From the NCBI GenBank assembly GCA_016285515.1, contig JAEEQW010000002.1, forward strand, positions 1 through 64,000: DNA of 64,000 nt. The letters run 5' to 3'. Both the position numbers and the translations under genes were made by a program. Of the stretch, positions 51,526 to 61,507 are shown piece by piece (position 1 is the stretch's first letter; every line of letters starts with the position of its first letter). The notes under the pieces are model-generated. The model saw only the letters and a program-made list of their open reading frames with translations. It was not told where the DNA came from and made no database searches. This DNA is from Bacteroidales bacterium. GTDB lineage: Bacteria; Bacteroidota; Bacteroidia; Bacteroidales; BM520.

Positions 51526-54036
51526 TTACAAATTTCTGTCAGGATACATAGACTGCCACCAGGAGTCGTCGTCCTGCAGCCATTTGGCAAACCACGCCAA
51601 TATTGTCCGATGCCACTGGAGGTGATTCTCATATTTGTTGATATGATGGTCCTCACCGTCAACAAGAATCAGTTCAACTGGACGGCCTAATATTTTCAAT
51701 GCACTGTAAAGCTGGATGCTGTTGCCGACAGGGACATTGGTATCTGAATTTCCATGCAGCAAAAGCAGAGGGGTAGTTATCTTGTCGGCATTGTAAAGCG
51801 GACTGTGTCCGATGAAGAATTCCGGGTCATTCCAAGGATACGTGCCCGCATTTGCCACAGAGCAATAGCCTGTACCCCAGTTTCCTATGCCCCAGTAATT
51901 TGCAAGATCACTGATACCGGCATGACTTACAGCGGCAGCAAAGAAATCTGTCTTAGTCTGCAAATACTGTGTCATGAAACCTCCGTAACTTGCACCTATA
52001 CAGCCCACCTTGGTGGAATCCACGAAACTGTGCTGACGGCAGAACAGCTTGGAGCCGTAAATTATTTCATCGGCAGTAGGGTCTCCCCACGCATTAACGT
52101 GCCGTGCGCTGAATTCCTGTCCGTAACCCACGGTACCGCTCGGATTCAAGGCATAGACCACATACCCCTGTGCCGCAAACATCTGCACGGAATATCTCAG
52201 TTCAAGTTTCCGCTGCGTAGGGGTTGTCCCGCCATAATAATACACTATAAGCGGATATTTCCTTGAATTGTCGAAATCAGGTGGAAGGCAGTAGAATCCG
52301 GTGATTTCAGTGCCGTCGGTATAATTGAAGTTCCAATCCTTCACCTCTCCCAATTCCACATCTTCAAGTTTTTCAGCCGAAAGGTCAAGGACACATAACG
52401 CCTTCTGTTTCTTTGCATTATAATAATATACCCTGTCGGCATTCGTCAGACTCTGTCCCGCACATACCAGTTCGGAACTGTTTTTGGCAACAGACATTCT
52501 CGCTATCATATCCTCCGGAATATCAAGCATGACATATTTGCCGTTCTCCGGATTCATCCTGAAAATATGCTGACAGTCCTTGTCTGTGGCCAACACATAC
52601 AGCATATTGTCACTTCCGTTCCAAACAGCGGAGCCTACCGAAGGGTTAAAGTGCTTTGTAATCGGATTGATTTCCTTATTTGCTATATCATAGATGAAAA
52701 TCTGCGTATCGTAATCATTTCCAACAGGTTCATCTCCAGCATCAAATCCGATTTTACCGAAAGCCTCAGGTCCACCGAAAATCAGCAATTTGCTGTCATC
52801 AGGAGAAAACTCGACATCCTTCAGATACGGTTCATCGTAAAATATTGTATCTATGGCACTTGTCTGCAAATCCATTATGAAAACATTTGTAAATGAAAAC
52901 GGATAAAGTGTGTCATTATCAACGCTGTAAGTGAGTATTAAATAACGTCCGTCATGGCTGATAGAGTTAACCGACATATTTCTGTTGCCATACGTCAACC
53001 TTTCATAATTACCCGAAGTCAAATCGAATCTGAAGATATTATAACGGTTTCTCCATCCTTTGATAATATCATCATGATTGGCAAAACGTTTCAATGACTT
53101 ATCAGCGTCCGGGCCTTTTTCCATAATTGAATACAGCAGGTTTTTTTCATCGGGCGAGACCACAAAATGTCCCTCCGGAATATTTTCACAGACAGTTTCC
53201 TTGACCATAGTCACAGGGTCAATTGTCACGAAAGCCCGTTTATCATTATTTTTAGTGACATAATACAATTTGTTGCTTACAGGCATCCAATGCGCATTTC
53301 TGAGCCAGTCACTGTTGCCGGACAGCAATTTGCCATTCGATGATTCCACCAGCATTGTGTATCTCTCGGTATTGCCTTCCTTGGAATCAGAAATCCTAAT
53401 CAAGGAATATTTGCCGTTATTCGACATGGAGACATCATACACACTCTTGCCGTTAAGCATATTGAGAATGGTATAACGCATCTTCAAATCAGCACCTGCA
53501 GTAATTACAGCATTTTTGTTGTCTGCCATGACCGTTGCCGACAAAGTCGGCTCCAGGGTATCCTTTGATGAAAGCAGGCATTTTATCTGTACTTCACAAC
53601 GCTGAGGCAGCAGTTCCAAATCAGTTTTGACTGCATAGACAGTGTCAGACACATTCTTTTCAGATTTCATCTTCTCCCCGTCAACATAAACATGAAACAT
53701 AAACGGTGCGGAGACTTCCAGTTTACCTGTGGAATAATGGTCGGAATTGATGTAAAACGACACTATGGAAATAGAATATTCGCCTTCTGAATCAAGGTGA
53801 ATCCTTCCATCTTCGTCAGCATCGGCAACAACCGAAGCCGGTATTTCATTCATTGACATATTATTCTGCAATAGGTTTTTGACATCGTATTTTTTATTGT
53901 TCACATCCGAGCTGTCGGACATAAAAGGTGTATTAACCTTATAAGGAGCAGAAACGAGAAACTGCCTTACGGTTGTCTGTGAAAATGCGCTGCCATAAAA
54001 CACAAGCAGGCTTATTACCATTATTAGTCTTTTCAT
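51526..54036 (-). CDS. S9 family (prolyl oligopeptidase/DPP-like) serine peptidase
   Basis: 836 residues from the ATG at 54036, which gives a proper signal peptide (to FSQ, about 20); the longer frame is noncoding leader. Beta-propeller repeats at about 170-560 include a TolB-like region, then an alpha/beta-hydrolase domain: GCIGASYGGFMTQ with nucleophile S683, LLLHGNSDTNVP with the Asp, and DGEDHHINKYENH with the His. It should cleave peptides in the periplasm or at the surface, upstream of peptide uptake. The next gene on the minus strand is pruA, upstream of its promoter. Confidence 0.85.
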   Translation of the reverse strand: MKRLIMVISLLVFYGSAFSQTTVRQFLVSAPYKVNTPFMSDSSDVNNKKYDVKNLLQNNMSMNEIPASVVADADEDGRIHLDSEGEYSISIVSFYINSDHYSTGKLEVSAPFMFHVYVDGEKMKSEKNVSDTVYAVKTDLELLPQRCEVQIKCLLSSKDTLEPTLSATVMADNKNAVITAGADLKMRYTILNMLNGKSVYDVSMSNNGKYSLIRISDSKEGNTERYTMLVESSNGKLLSGNSDWLRNAHWMPVSNKLYYVTKNNDKRAFVTIDPVTMVKETVCENIPEGHFVVSPDEKNLLYSIMEKGPDADKSLKRFANHDDIIKGWRNRYNIFRFDLTSGNYERLTYGNRNMSVNSISHDGRYLILTYSVDNDTLYPFSFTNVFIMDLQTSAIDTIFYDEPYLKDVEFSPDDSKLLIFGGPEAFGKIGFDAGDEPVGNDYDTQIFIYDIANKEINPITKHFNPSVGSAVWNGSDNMLYVLATDKDCQHIFRMNPENGKYVMLDIPEDMIARMSVAKNSSELVCAGQSLTNADRVYYYNAKKQKALCVLDLSAEKLEDVELGEVKDWNFNYTDGTEITGFYCLPPDFDNSRKYPLIVYYYGGTTPTQRKLELRYSVQMFAAQGYVVYALNPSGTVGYGQEFSARHVNAWGDPTADEIIYGSKLFCRQHSFVDSTKVGCIGASYGGFMTQYLQTKTDFFAAAVSHAGISDLANYWGIGNWGTGYCSVANAGTYPWNDPEFFIGHSPLYNADKITTPLLLLHGNSDTNVPVGNSIQLYSALKILGRPVELILVDGEDHHINKYENHLQWHRTILAWFAKWLQDDDSWWQSMYPDRNL

Positions 54037-54133
54037 TATCAAATATTTAATATTGTTTCCAAAGTGTTGACACCACACAACTTGCATTCTGAAGGGCCTC
54101 TTAAAGCTGAAATCAGTCAGAAAGCAAGTTTTG

Positions 54134-54141
54134 CAAAAATA
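54134..54141 (-). promoter_or_regulatory. -7 element of the S9 peptidase gene
   Basis: Minus-strand TATTTTTG (54141-54134) matches TAnnTTTG, about 98 bases before the ATG at 54036, leaving a leader of about 90 bases. No -33 at the right distance. Confidence 0.5.
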
Positions 54142-54201
54142 AGAAATTTTCAATTCAGAATTATTTTCTTTTTGCAAAAACAAATTCTGTAACAGCGATA
54201 C

Positions 54202-54233
54202 AAAAAAAGACGCCCCATGCAGATGAAGCGTCT
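54202..54233 (-). terminator. Rho-independent terminator after pruA
   Basis: On the minus strand AGACGC (54233-54228) pairs with GCGTCT (54213-54208), with an inner CAT/ATG pairing, and is followed by a run of seven T (54208-54202). Confidence 0.75.
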
Positions 54234-54280
54234 AAATGAAAAAAACAACTAAAAAATTTATCCCATACAGGAATAAAAAA

Positions 54281-55906
54281 TTATCTCATATATGGATAAT
54301 CAAAATATGTAGGCGGGACGAATGTTTCCTTGATGGATCTTGTATTAATCCAACGATAAAGGTTCAGGCTGCTGCCTGCCTTATCGTTTGTGCCGGAAGC
54401 TCTTCCACCACCGAATGGCTGCCAGCCGACTGTTGCACCTGTCGGCTTGTCATTGATATAGAAGTTACCTGAAGCATAACGCAGACAATTGAAAGCTTTG
54501 TCGATAGCTTTTCTGTCGCTTGCGAAGATTGAACCCGTAAGTGCGTACGGTGATGTGGTGTCGCACAGATGCAATGTTTCCTCATACTTGTTGTCATCAT
54601 ATACATAAACTGTAATGACCGGGCCAAACAGTTCGGTGAACATAGTCGGTGACTGCGGATTGGTAGTCTTGATGACCGTCGGTTCAATGAAAAAGCCCTT
54701 TGTCTTGTCGCCGTTGCCGCCGCAAACGATTTCGCAATCCTTGTCGGTTTTAGCCTCATTGACATATTTCATAATCTTGTCGAATGAAGCCTCATCAATG
54801 ACAGCATTCATCAAGTTGCTGAAGTCCTTCACATCACCCATTTTTATGTTGGAAACCTGACGTTCAATTTCTTTTCTGATTTCTTTCCACAATGACTGAG
54901 GAATATAAGCACGAGAAGCTGCAGAGCATTTCTGTCCCTGATATTCGAAGGCGCCACGAACGATAGCTGTAGCGACTTCTATCGGATTAGCCGAATTATG
55001 GACAAAGATGAAGTCCTTGCCGCCTGTTTCGCCGACAATTCTTGGATAAGTTGCATATTTGTCGATATTGTTTGCCATTATTTTCCAGAAGTTTCTGAAA
55101 GTGGAGGTTGAGCCTGTGAAGTGAACACCTGCAAAAGCCTTATGGTTGAAAGCAACATCACTGATGACGCTGCCGGAACCTGGCAGGAAGTTGAACACAC
55201 CGGCAGGAACTCCAGCCTCAATGTATATCTGAGCTATGATGTAGTTGGAAAGGACAGCCGTTGAAGCCGGTTTCCAAATTGTGGTGTTACCCATGAGAGC
55301 AGGTGACATATTCAGGTTGGAAGCGATAGAAGTGAAATTAAATGGAGTGATTGCATATACGAAACCTTCCAAAGCCCTGTATTCGTTATAGTTAAGTTGT
55401 CCGTGGTCGGATTTGGGCTGCTGAGCATATATTGTCCCTGCATAATATGCATTATATCTCAAAAAGTCAACGAGTTCGCAGGCAGAATCGATTTCAGCCT
55501 GGAACGGGTTTTTGCTCTGGCCAAGCATAGTGGCTGCATTGACTTTCGCACGATACTTTTTTGAAATAAGTTCTGCTGCACGAAGAAGAATGGATGCTCT
55601 CTCAATCCACGGCATGTTCTCCCACTCTATTTTTGCCTTCAAGGCTGCATCAATAGCCTGTTTCACAGTTTCAGTGGTTGCGCACTGATAAACAGCAAGC
55701 AGTTGATTGCGGTCATGAGGACATCTTATTTCTTTGGTAACACCTGTCTCTACAGGCTTTCCGTCAATAATCAAAGGGATCTGTTCTACAGTTTTAGTCT
55801 GTCTGTCGAGTTCTGCAACGAGTTCTTCACGCTCAGGACTTCCTTTCAAATAACCTTTAATCGGTTCATTTTCAGGATTAGGAAAATTGAATAATAAGTT
55901 GTTCAT
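54281..55906 (-). CDS. pruA: 1-pyrroline-5-carboxylate (L-glutamate gamma-semialdehyde) dehydrogenase
   Basis: 541 residues of the aldehyde dehydrogenase superfamily. It oxidises glutamate semialdehyde from proline or ornithine catabolism to glutamate with NAD+. Seen: ITPFNFTSIASNLNMSPALMGNTTIWKPAS, GVHFTGSTSTFR, VGETGGKDFIFVH with the general-base Glu, EYQGQKCSAASRAYIP with the nucleophile Cys, and FGPVITVYVY. Length and the N-terminal NEPIKGYLKGSPER fit the mitochondrial-type P5CDH rather than the bifunctional PutA. The stand-alone gene has its own promoter and terminator. Confidence 0.92.
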   Translation of the reverse strand: MNNLLFNFPNPENEPIKGYLKGSPEREELVAELDRQTKTVEQIPLIIDGKPVETGVTKEIRCPHDRNQLLAVYQCATTETVKQAIDAALKAKIEWENMPWIERASILLRAAELISKKYRAKVNAATMLGQSKNPFQAEIDSACELVDFLRYNAYYAGTIYAQQPKSDHGQLNYNEYRALEGFVYAITPFNFTSIASNLNMSPALMGNTTIWKPASTAVLSNYIIAQIYIEAGVPAGVFNFLPGSGSVISDVAFNHKAFAGVHFTGSTSTFRNFWKIMANNIDKYATYPRIVGETGGKDFIFVHNSANPIEVATAIVRGAFEYQGQKCSAASRAYIPQSLWKEIRKEIERQVSNIKMGDVKDFSNLMNAVIDEASFDKIMKYVNEAKTDKDCEIVCGGNGDKTKGFFIEPTVIKTTNPQSPTMFTELFGPVITVYVYDDNKYEETLHLCDTTSPYALTGSIFASDRKAIDKAFNCLRYASGNFYINDKPTGATVGWQPFGGGRASGTNDKAGSSLNLYRWINTRSIKETFVPPTYFDYPYMR

Positions 55907-55927
55907 AGCGTTCTATTATTTTTTTTG

Positions 55928-55959
55928 CAAAAATAATCATTTTTTCAATCATTTTCAAT
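55928..55959 (-). promoter_or_regulatory. Promoter of pruA
   Basis: Minus strand: ATTG (55959-55956; TTG core kept), 20 bases, TATTTTTG (55935-55928), 21 bases before the ATG. Divergent from the promoter at 55960. Confidence 0.6.
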
Positions 55960-55967
55960 TACTTTTG
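55960..55967 (+). promoter_or_regulatory. -7 element of the alpha-2-macroglobulin gene
   Basis: TACTTTTG (55960-55967) matches TAnnTTTG, 30 bases before the ATG. It abuts the divergent pruA -33 element, so the two promoters may compete. Confidence 0.55.
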
Positions 55968-55997
55968 CAATAAATTGGATATTAAAATTTCATCATC

Positions 55998-58900
55998 ATG
56001 AAAAAATTTTTGTCAGTATTTTTGATAGTATTAGCTGCAATTGCGTTATCTTTAACATCTTGCAGAAAGGGCTCCAATGCAGTCACATTGACGATTCCTG
56101 ACACTGGAGCGTCAACAGATGCCAACTATTTCGGAATAATCTCAGGATACACCTGCGGTTTTATTTCAGAAGGGACACCTTTACAGGTTCAGTTTACACC
56201 TGGAGTGAAATTTAAAATCAATTACAACGAAAAACTTCCTAAAAACACTTTCACGATTTCACCTAACGTTGCCGGCAATGCATATTGGATTGACGAAAAC
56301 ACTATCGGCTACCAGTTCACTGAGAGTCCAAAAGAGAAGACCAAATATGATGTAAAATTCAATGTGGACAACTTCATCAGTATGCCAAACGAATCGAAGA
56401 CACTTGATTTCTGCTTCATGATTAATGCGCAGGATTTCAACATTGTCAACACTTTATACCGTGCGGCAGACAACAAGTCCTGCTCATACAACTTCGACCT
56501 GTCTTTTGTCAACCCGGTTAATCCGGATGCGACATTAGCAATGCTCGACAAATCGATAACCGACAACTATCACGTATCGGCAACCGCCCTGTCACCAAAC
56601 AAAGTCAGAATTTCCGTCAACGATATTCCCCGTTCCGGCAATTCAGAAAAAATGAAGGTGACTTTCGATGGAAGCAAAATGTCGATTAAGAAAAATCTGT
56701 CAACCGATGTCGTAATACCTTCCTCAAATGATTTTTCAATTGTAGGCTACAATATCAACCAATCAGAAAAGTCTATCGATGTCCAGTTCTCCAATCCGCT
56801 TAAAGCCAATCAGATACTCTCAGATTTCACACTGCCTAACAATATCAAATACAACATAGACATTGTCGGCAGTTCGGCTCTCATCTATCTTGACCCACAA
56901 AACGACTATGATGACGATTTCAACGTAACAATCGAGAGCAACTCAACTATAGACAATTACGGCAACACTCTGAAGAAAGGGCTGACAATCGATAATATTC
57001 AAATAAACAGGTTGATTCCTGAAGTCCAATGGGTAGAAGACGGTACAATAATTCCTAATACCGAAAACACAACCATTTATTTCAAGTCAATATGCCTCAA
57101 CAGCGTAATTGTCAAGATTGTAAGGATTTACGACAACAACATCATACATTTCCTTCAAGACAACGAGATTTCCTCCGCAAATATGTATGATATTAAGAAG
57201 GTAGGACGTCTGGAAAAGAAATTCAGGCTTCAACTTACTGCTGGAAACAAAGAGGATTGGAACACTTACGGCATTAAGCTCGCCGATTACATCGAAGTCA
57301 AACCAGGCGACATGTTCAATATCACCCTGGATTTCGACCTAAGCGACTATGCTTTTGCAAAAGAATACTCTCAAAGCATGCCATTAACCGATGATTCAGA
57401 ATATTGGGACAATGACAGCTACAGCTACAAGACATACTATTACGATGACGATTACGACTGGTATTATTACAGTGACCCGAATTCAAAATCATTCTACAAC
57501 TATGTTGAAATCAAGAAAAATTTCTTAGTGTCAAATGTTGCTCTTATAACAAAATCTGACAATGGCAAGGATGTAAGCGTTTTCGCAAGAAACATAAAAA
57601 CAGCCGGACCGGTTGCAAAAGCTGATGTTACAGCATACAACTACCAGCTGCAGCCTGTTGGAACCGCAACCACTGATGCCAACGGCTACTGCCTGTTGAA
57701 ATGTACCGCAAAACCTTACATCGTCACCGCAAAAGACCAAAACGGCAACGAAGCGTACATAAAGACCGACAAGAGTCTGTCACTTTCACTCAGCAAATTT
57801 GACGTCAGCGGCAACATAATAAACAACAACATCGACGGGTTCATATACAGCAACAGAGATTTATGGCGTCCCGGCGATTCCATCGTCATCAACTTCATGC
57901 TCGCCGACAAGGACAATGTGCTTCCGGAAAACTTCCCTGTAATTTTCGAACTTAACGACATCAACGGAATCACTCGTGACAAACAGATAAACAATGAGCC
58001 TATAGGTCGCATTTACAGTTTCTCTACTGCAACAGGCGTCACCGATGAAACAGGCTTATGGTCAGCAAACATCAGAGTTGGTAACACCACTTTTTCAAAA
58101 CAGCTGCGTATCGAGACAATGAAACCCAACAAGCTTGAAATCAATTTCAAGACTCCTAAGATAATCTATCTGTCAAAGAATGAACCTATTACACTTTCAT
58201 CAAAATGGCTCAACGGCATGGCTGCCTCCAACCTGTCAGCCAATATTGATGTCAAGCTGATGCCGACAGAAACAACATTCAGTTCCTTCCCGGAATATAC
58301 ATTTGAAGATGCGACAAAGAACACGTATTCTACCGAAGTGTCACTGTACAACTCATCACTTGACGCATCAGGCAATAGAAATATTTCCATGAGTCCAATC
58401 AAAGACATTGATGCAAGCGGATTTATGAGAGCCTTGTTCACCATCAAGGTTTTCGAGCCAAGCGGTGACTTCAGCATAACATCAAGAAGTGCAGAAATTT
58501 CCCCCAATGAACGTTACGTGGGCGTTTCCCTTCCTGAACCTGCTTCAAGATGGGGCAACTATTATTTCACAAACAGAGAATGGAAATTCCCTATCGTCAT
58601 AGTCAACGAAAGCGGAAGTCTTTGCAAAGCCACAACGACATTAAACTACAAGCTCTTCAAACTCGACTCATATTGGTGGTGGTCGAGTAATGAAGACTTA
58701 TCATCCTATACATCAAGCAATTACTACAAACCTGTTATGGCAGGCGATTTCACTGTAAGCAATGGGAAATACACTCTTCCAATAAAGATTGAAGACGAGG
58801 ATTGGGGTGCATATCTTCTTGTAGTACAGGACAAACAATCCGGTAGCACATTTGCAAAGGTCATATACTTTGACTGGGAATATGGTGCAAGGTCGTCATC

Positions 58901-61505
58901 TTTGGCACAGGCTCCGGCAATTGTCAATCTTTCAAGTGACAAAGACACATATAAAGTAGGTGAAACCGTCAACATTTCCTTCGCAGCAAATGATAAAGCC
59001 AAAGGAATTGTCACCATTGAATCAGCCTCAAAGGTTCTTCAGATAATCAATGCCGACAATCTGAGCAACAACTCAAATGTTTCCTTCAAGATTACGGAAG
59101 ACATGGTTCCTAACGTATATGTTTATCTGTCACTTATCCAGCCGTATGCTGCCGAAAATGACTTGCCGCTCAGGATGTATGGTGTTTTGCCGTTAAAGGT
59201 TGAATCACCAAATTCTGTGCTGAATCCTGTAATCAAGATGGCCGACAATGCCAACTCGAACCAAAAATTCGACATCACCGTTTCAGAAAGTTCCGGCAAA
59301 CCGATGTATTACACACTCGCCTTCGTTGATGAGGGAATCCTTGGAATCACCGGATACAGGACTGCTAATCCGTATGACCATTTCTACGCAAAACAGGCTC
59401 TCAACATACGCACATGGGATAACTACAAAGACGTGATAGATGCCTACACAGGAGAAATGCTTTCAGTCATGGCCGCCGGTGGTGACGGTATGCTTTTCAA
59501 CCAGGAATCACTGCTGAATGAAAGATTCTCATCTATAGCCTACTCTCTCGGTCCGTTCAAACTTGATGCCGGCAAGTCAGCGACACACAGTGTCGAAATC
59601 AACGACTATATCGGTGCTTTACGCGCCATGGTTGTTGCCTGCGATGACAACAACGCATACGGCTCCACACAACAGACAGTGAAAGTAAAGAATCCTCTTA
59701 TGCTCATTCCTGCCGCTCCGAGAATCGTATCCCCAGGCGACAAATTCACAATTCCTGTTCAAGTGCTTTCACCTGACAATTCAGGAAAAGACGTGAAAGT
59801 CTCAATCTCCTGCAAGAACCTCAATACCACAAAGACCGATGCCAACGTGACTTTGAGCAAATCAGACGAAGGCATGGCCGAATTCGATGTAACAGTACCT
59901 AACGTTTCAGGCAATGCAGAAATAACCGTCAACGCATCAATAGGTTCACACAAGGCCACTTCGAATATCAAGATACCTATCAGGACCCCGTTCACATCCA
60001 AACACGAAAAAATCGTTCAGGAAATCGGTCCTGGCAAGAGCTACAACGGCACCGTTGAATGCAATGCAATAGAGGGAACATCCATAGGCAATGTCACCAT
60101 CAACTCACTGATACCTATTGATATTGATTCCCGCATCAAATATCTTGACTCCTATCCTTACGGATGCCTCGAGCAGATAACGTCCAAAGGTATGGCCAAA
60201 CTGTATCTTGAAACATTGACAAGCCTGACCGATGATGAAAAAGCCAAAGTCAAAGACGACATTGAATCAGTCATATCTTCATTCAATGGTTATCTCAAGT
60301 CGGATTACTCACTTACCAACTGGAAATCAGGCACATACGTTAATTCATGGACTGAATTGTATGCAGCACATTTCCTCATTGAAGCCAAAAACCGCGGCTA
60401 CAATGTCCCTGACGACATGCTCAAAGGCATCATCAAACATCAAACATCAATAGCAAAATCATGGAGAGACTTATACGACAACAAGGGCGGCGATGTGATC
60501 CAGGCTTATAGGCTTTTTGTCCTTGCTCTCAACAACTCACCTGAGACAGGTGCCATGAACAAACTGAAGAATTCGGAGAACATGATGCCTCTGTCAAAAG
60601 CACTGCTCGCCTCATCATACGCACTCGCAGGAAAGACGTCAGTTGCCAAGGATATTCTTCCAACAATTGACTACTCTTCAAACGATATGTTGTCGAATTA
60701 TTACACCTGCTATGGTTCAAGATACCGTGACTTTGCATTCCTAACTCTTGCTGAAATGCTCTGCAAGGTGGATGACGCAACTGTCAGAAACCACATCGAT
60801 ATCATTGCGAAAATCTATGAATCAGACCGTTGGATAAGCACTCAGACAACTGCATTCACATTGTTTGTACTTGGCAAATATGCCGATATTAAAGGCTTCA
60901 ACAACGCGCCTATCAATGCCATCATCAAAATCAACAATGACGAAAAGGCATATACGACCAACAAACTTTCCGTTGTGGATAATTTCATTCCAGAGAAGAG
61001 CAACAACATTTCCGTCACCAACAAGTCTGATGGTCTTGTATATGCAACCATCTACACCAAGTACATGACTCCGGAATACAACTACAAGGAAGAAGGTAAC
61101 GGTTACAAGATGACCGTCAAATATTTCGACAAAAACGGCAAAGCCATCGATGTTGCAAGTCTTAACAGAAACACCGATTTCAAGGCTGAAATCACCGTCA
61201 CGAACACTTACACTACATATCCTATCACCGACAATGCACTGACATACTGCGTGCCGGCTGGCTGGGAAATCATCAACGACCGTATGCTCAACAATTTCAG
61301 CGACAATGGTTGCAGCCATATTGATGTCAGAGACGACAGAGTTTACTTCTTCTTTGACCTGGATCCTTCAGAATCAAAGACTTTCAAAGTCAATCTGACA
61401 GCCACATACAAGGGAAGCTACACCATCCCGTCAGTAACGGTTGAAGATATGTACAACTCCGATATTTTCTACAACATTCCAGCTAAAAATGTCGTCGTTA
61501 AATAA
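55998..61505 (+). CDS. Bacterial alpha-2-macroglobulin (lipoprotein)
   Basis: 1835 residues, close to other Bacteroidota family members. Lipobox LTSC with acylated C22. Macroglobulin (MG) beta domains through about 1330, with GFIYSNRDLWRPGDSIVINFML typical of the MG2/MG3 region, and a Tyr/Asp-rich segment near 475-495. The thioester motif CLEQ (C1390-Q1393, within YPYGCLEQ) is intact, then an alpha/alpha TED domain to about 1660. The protein should trap periplasmic proteases by covalent thioester bonding. It lies two bases before the PBP1c gene, the conserved partner. Confidence 0.9.
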   Translation: MKKFLSVFLIVLAAIALSLTSCRKGSNAVTLTIPDTGASTDANYFGIISGYTCGFISEGTPLQVQFTPGVKFKINYNEKLPKNTFTISPNVAGNAYWIDENTIGYQFTESPKEKTKYDVKFNVDNFISMPNESKTLDFCFMINAQDFNIVNTLYRAADNKSCSYNFDLSFVNPVNPDATLAMLDKSITDNYHVSATALSPNKVRISVNDIPRSGNSEKMKVTFDGSKMSIKKNLSTDVVIPSSNDFSIVGYNINQSEKSIDVQFSNPLKANQILSDFTLPNNIKYNIDIVGSSALIYLDPQNDYDDDFNVTIESNSTIDNYGNTLKKGLTIDNIQINRLIPEVQWVEDGTIIPNTENTTIYFKSICLNSVIVKIVRIYDNNIIHFLQDNEISSANMYDIKKVGRLEKKFRLQLTAGNKEDWNTYGIKLADYIEVKPGDMFNITLDFDLSDYAFAKEYSQSMPLTDDSEYWDNDSYSYKTYYYDDDYDWYYYSDPNSKSFYNYVEIKKNFLVSNVALITKSDNGKDVSVFARNIKTAGPVAKADVTAYNYQLQPVGTATTDANGYCLLKCTAKPYIVTAKDQNGNEAYIKTDKSLSLSLSKFDVSGNIINNNIDGFIYSNRDLWRPGDSIVINFMLADKDNVLPENFPVIFELNDINGITRDKQINNEPIGRIYSFSTATGVTDETGLWSANIRVGNTTFSKQLRIETMKPNKLEINFKTPKIIYLSKNEPITLSSKWLNGMAASNLSANIDVKLMPTETTFSSFPEYTFEDATKNTYSTEVSLYNSSLDASGNRNISMSPIKDIDASGFMRALFTIKVFEPSGDFSITSRSAEISPNERYVGVSLPEPASRWGNYYFTNREWKFPIVIVNESGSLCKATTTLNYKLFKLDSYWWWSSNEDLSSYTSSNYYKPVMAGDFTVSNGKYTLPIKIEDEDWGAYLLVVQDKQSGSTFAKVIYFDWEYGARSSSLAQAPAIVNLSSDKDTYKVGETVNISFAANDKAKGIVTIESASKVLQIINADNLSNNSNVSFKITEDMVPNVYVYLSLIQPYAAENDLPLRMYGVLPLKVESPNSVLNPVIKMADNANSNQKFDITVSESSGKPMYYTLAFVDEGILGITGYRTANPYDHFYAKQALNIRTWDNYKDVIDAYTGEMLSVMAAGGDGMLFNQESLLNERFSSIAYSLGPFKLDAGKSATHSVEINDYIGALRAMVVACDDNNAYGSTQQTVKVKNPLMLIPAAPRIVSPGDKFTIPVQVLSPDNSGKDVKVSISCKNLNTTKTDANVTLSKSDEGMAEFDVTVPNVSGNAEITVNASIGSHKATSNIKIPIRTPFTSKHEKIVQEIGPGKSYNGTVECNAIEGTSIGNVTINSLIPIDIDSRIKYLDSYPYGCLEQITSKGMAKLYLETLTSLTDDEKAKVKDDIESVISSFNGYLKSDYSLTNWKSGTYVNSWTELYAAHFLIEAKNRGYNVPDDMLKGIIKHQTSIAKSWRDLYDNKGGDVIQAYRLFVLALNNSPETGAMNKLKNSENMMPLSKALLASSYALAGKTSVAKDILPTIDYSSNDMLSNYYTCYGSRYRDFAFLTLAEMLCKVDDATVRNHIDIIAKIYESDRWISTQTTAFTLFVLGKYADIKGFNNAPINAIIKINNDEKAYTTNKLSVVDNFIPEKSNNISVTNKSDGLVYATIYTKYMTPEYNYKEEGNGYKMTVKYFDKNGKAIDVASLNRNTDFKAEITVTNTYTTYPITDNALTYCVPAGWEIINDRMLNNFSDNGCSHIDVRDDRVYFFFDLDPSESKTFKVNLTATYKGSYTIPSVTVEDMYNSDIFYNIPAKNVVVK

Positions 61506-61507
61506 CG

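Noticed and set aside
51754-52266. 170-codon plus-strand open frame
   Set aside because: Antisense to the hydrolase domain of the S9 peptidase, whose catalytic motifs are intact.
54037-54183. 49-codon N-terminal extension of the S9 peptidase
   Set aside because: It hides the signal peptide and spans the -7 element; the ATG at 54036 gives a normal exported precursor.
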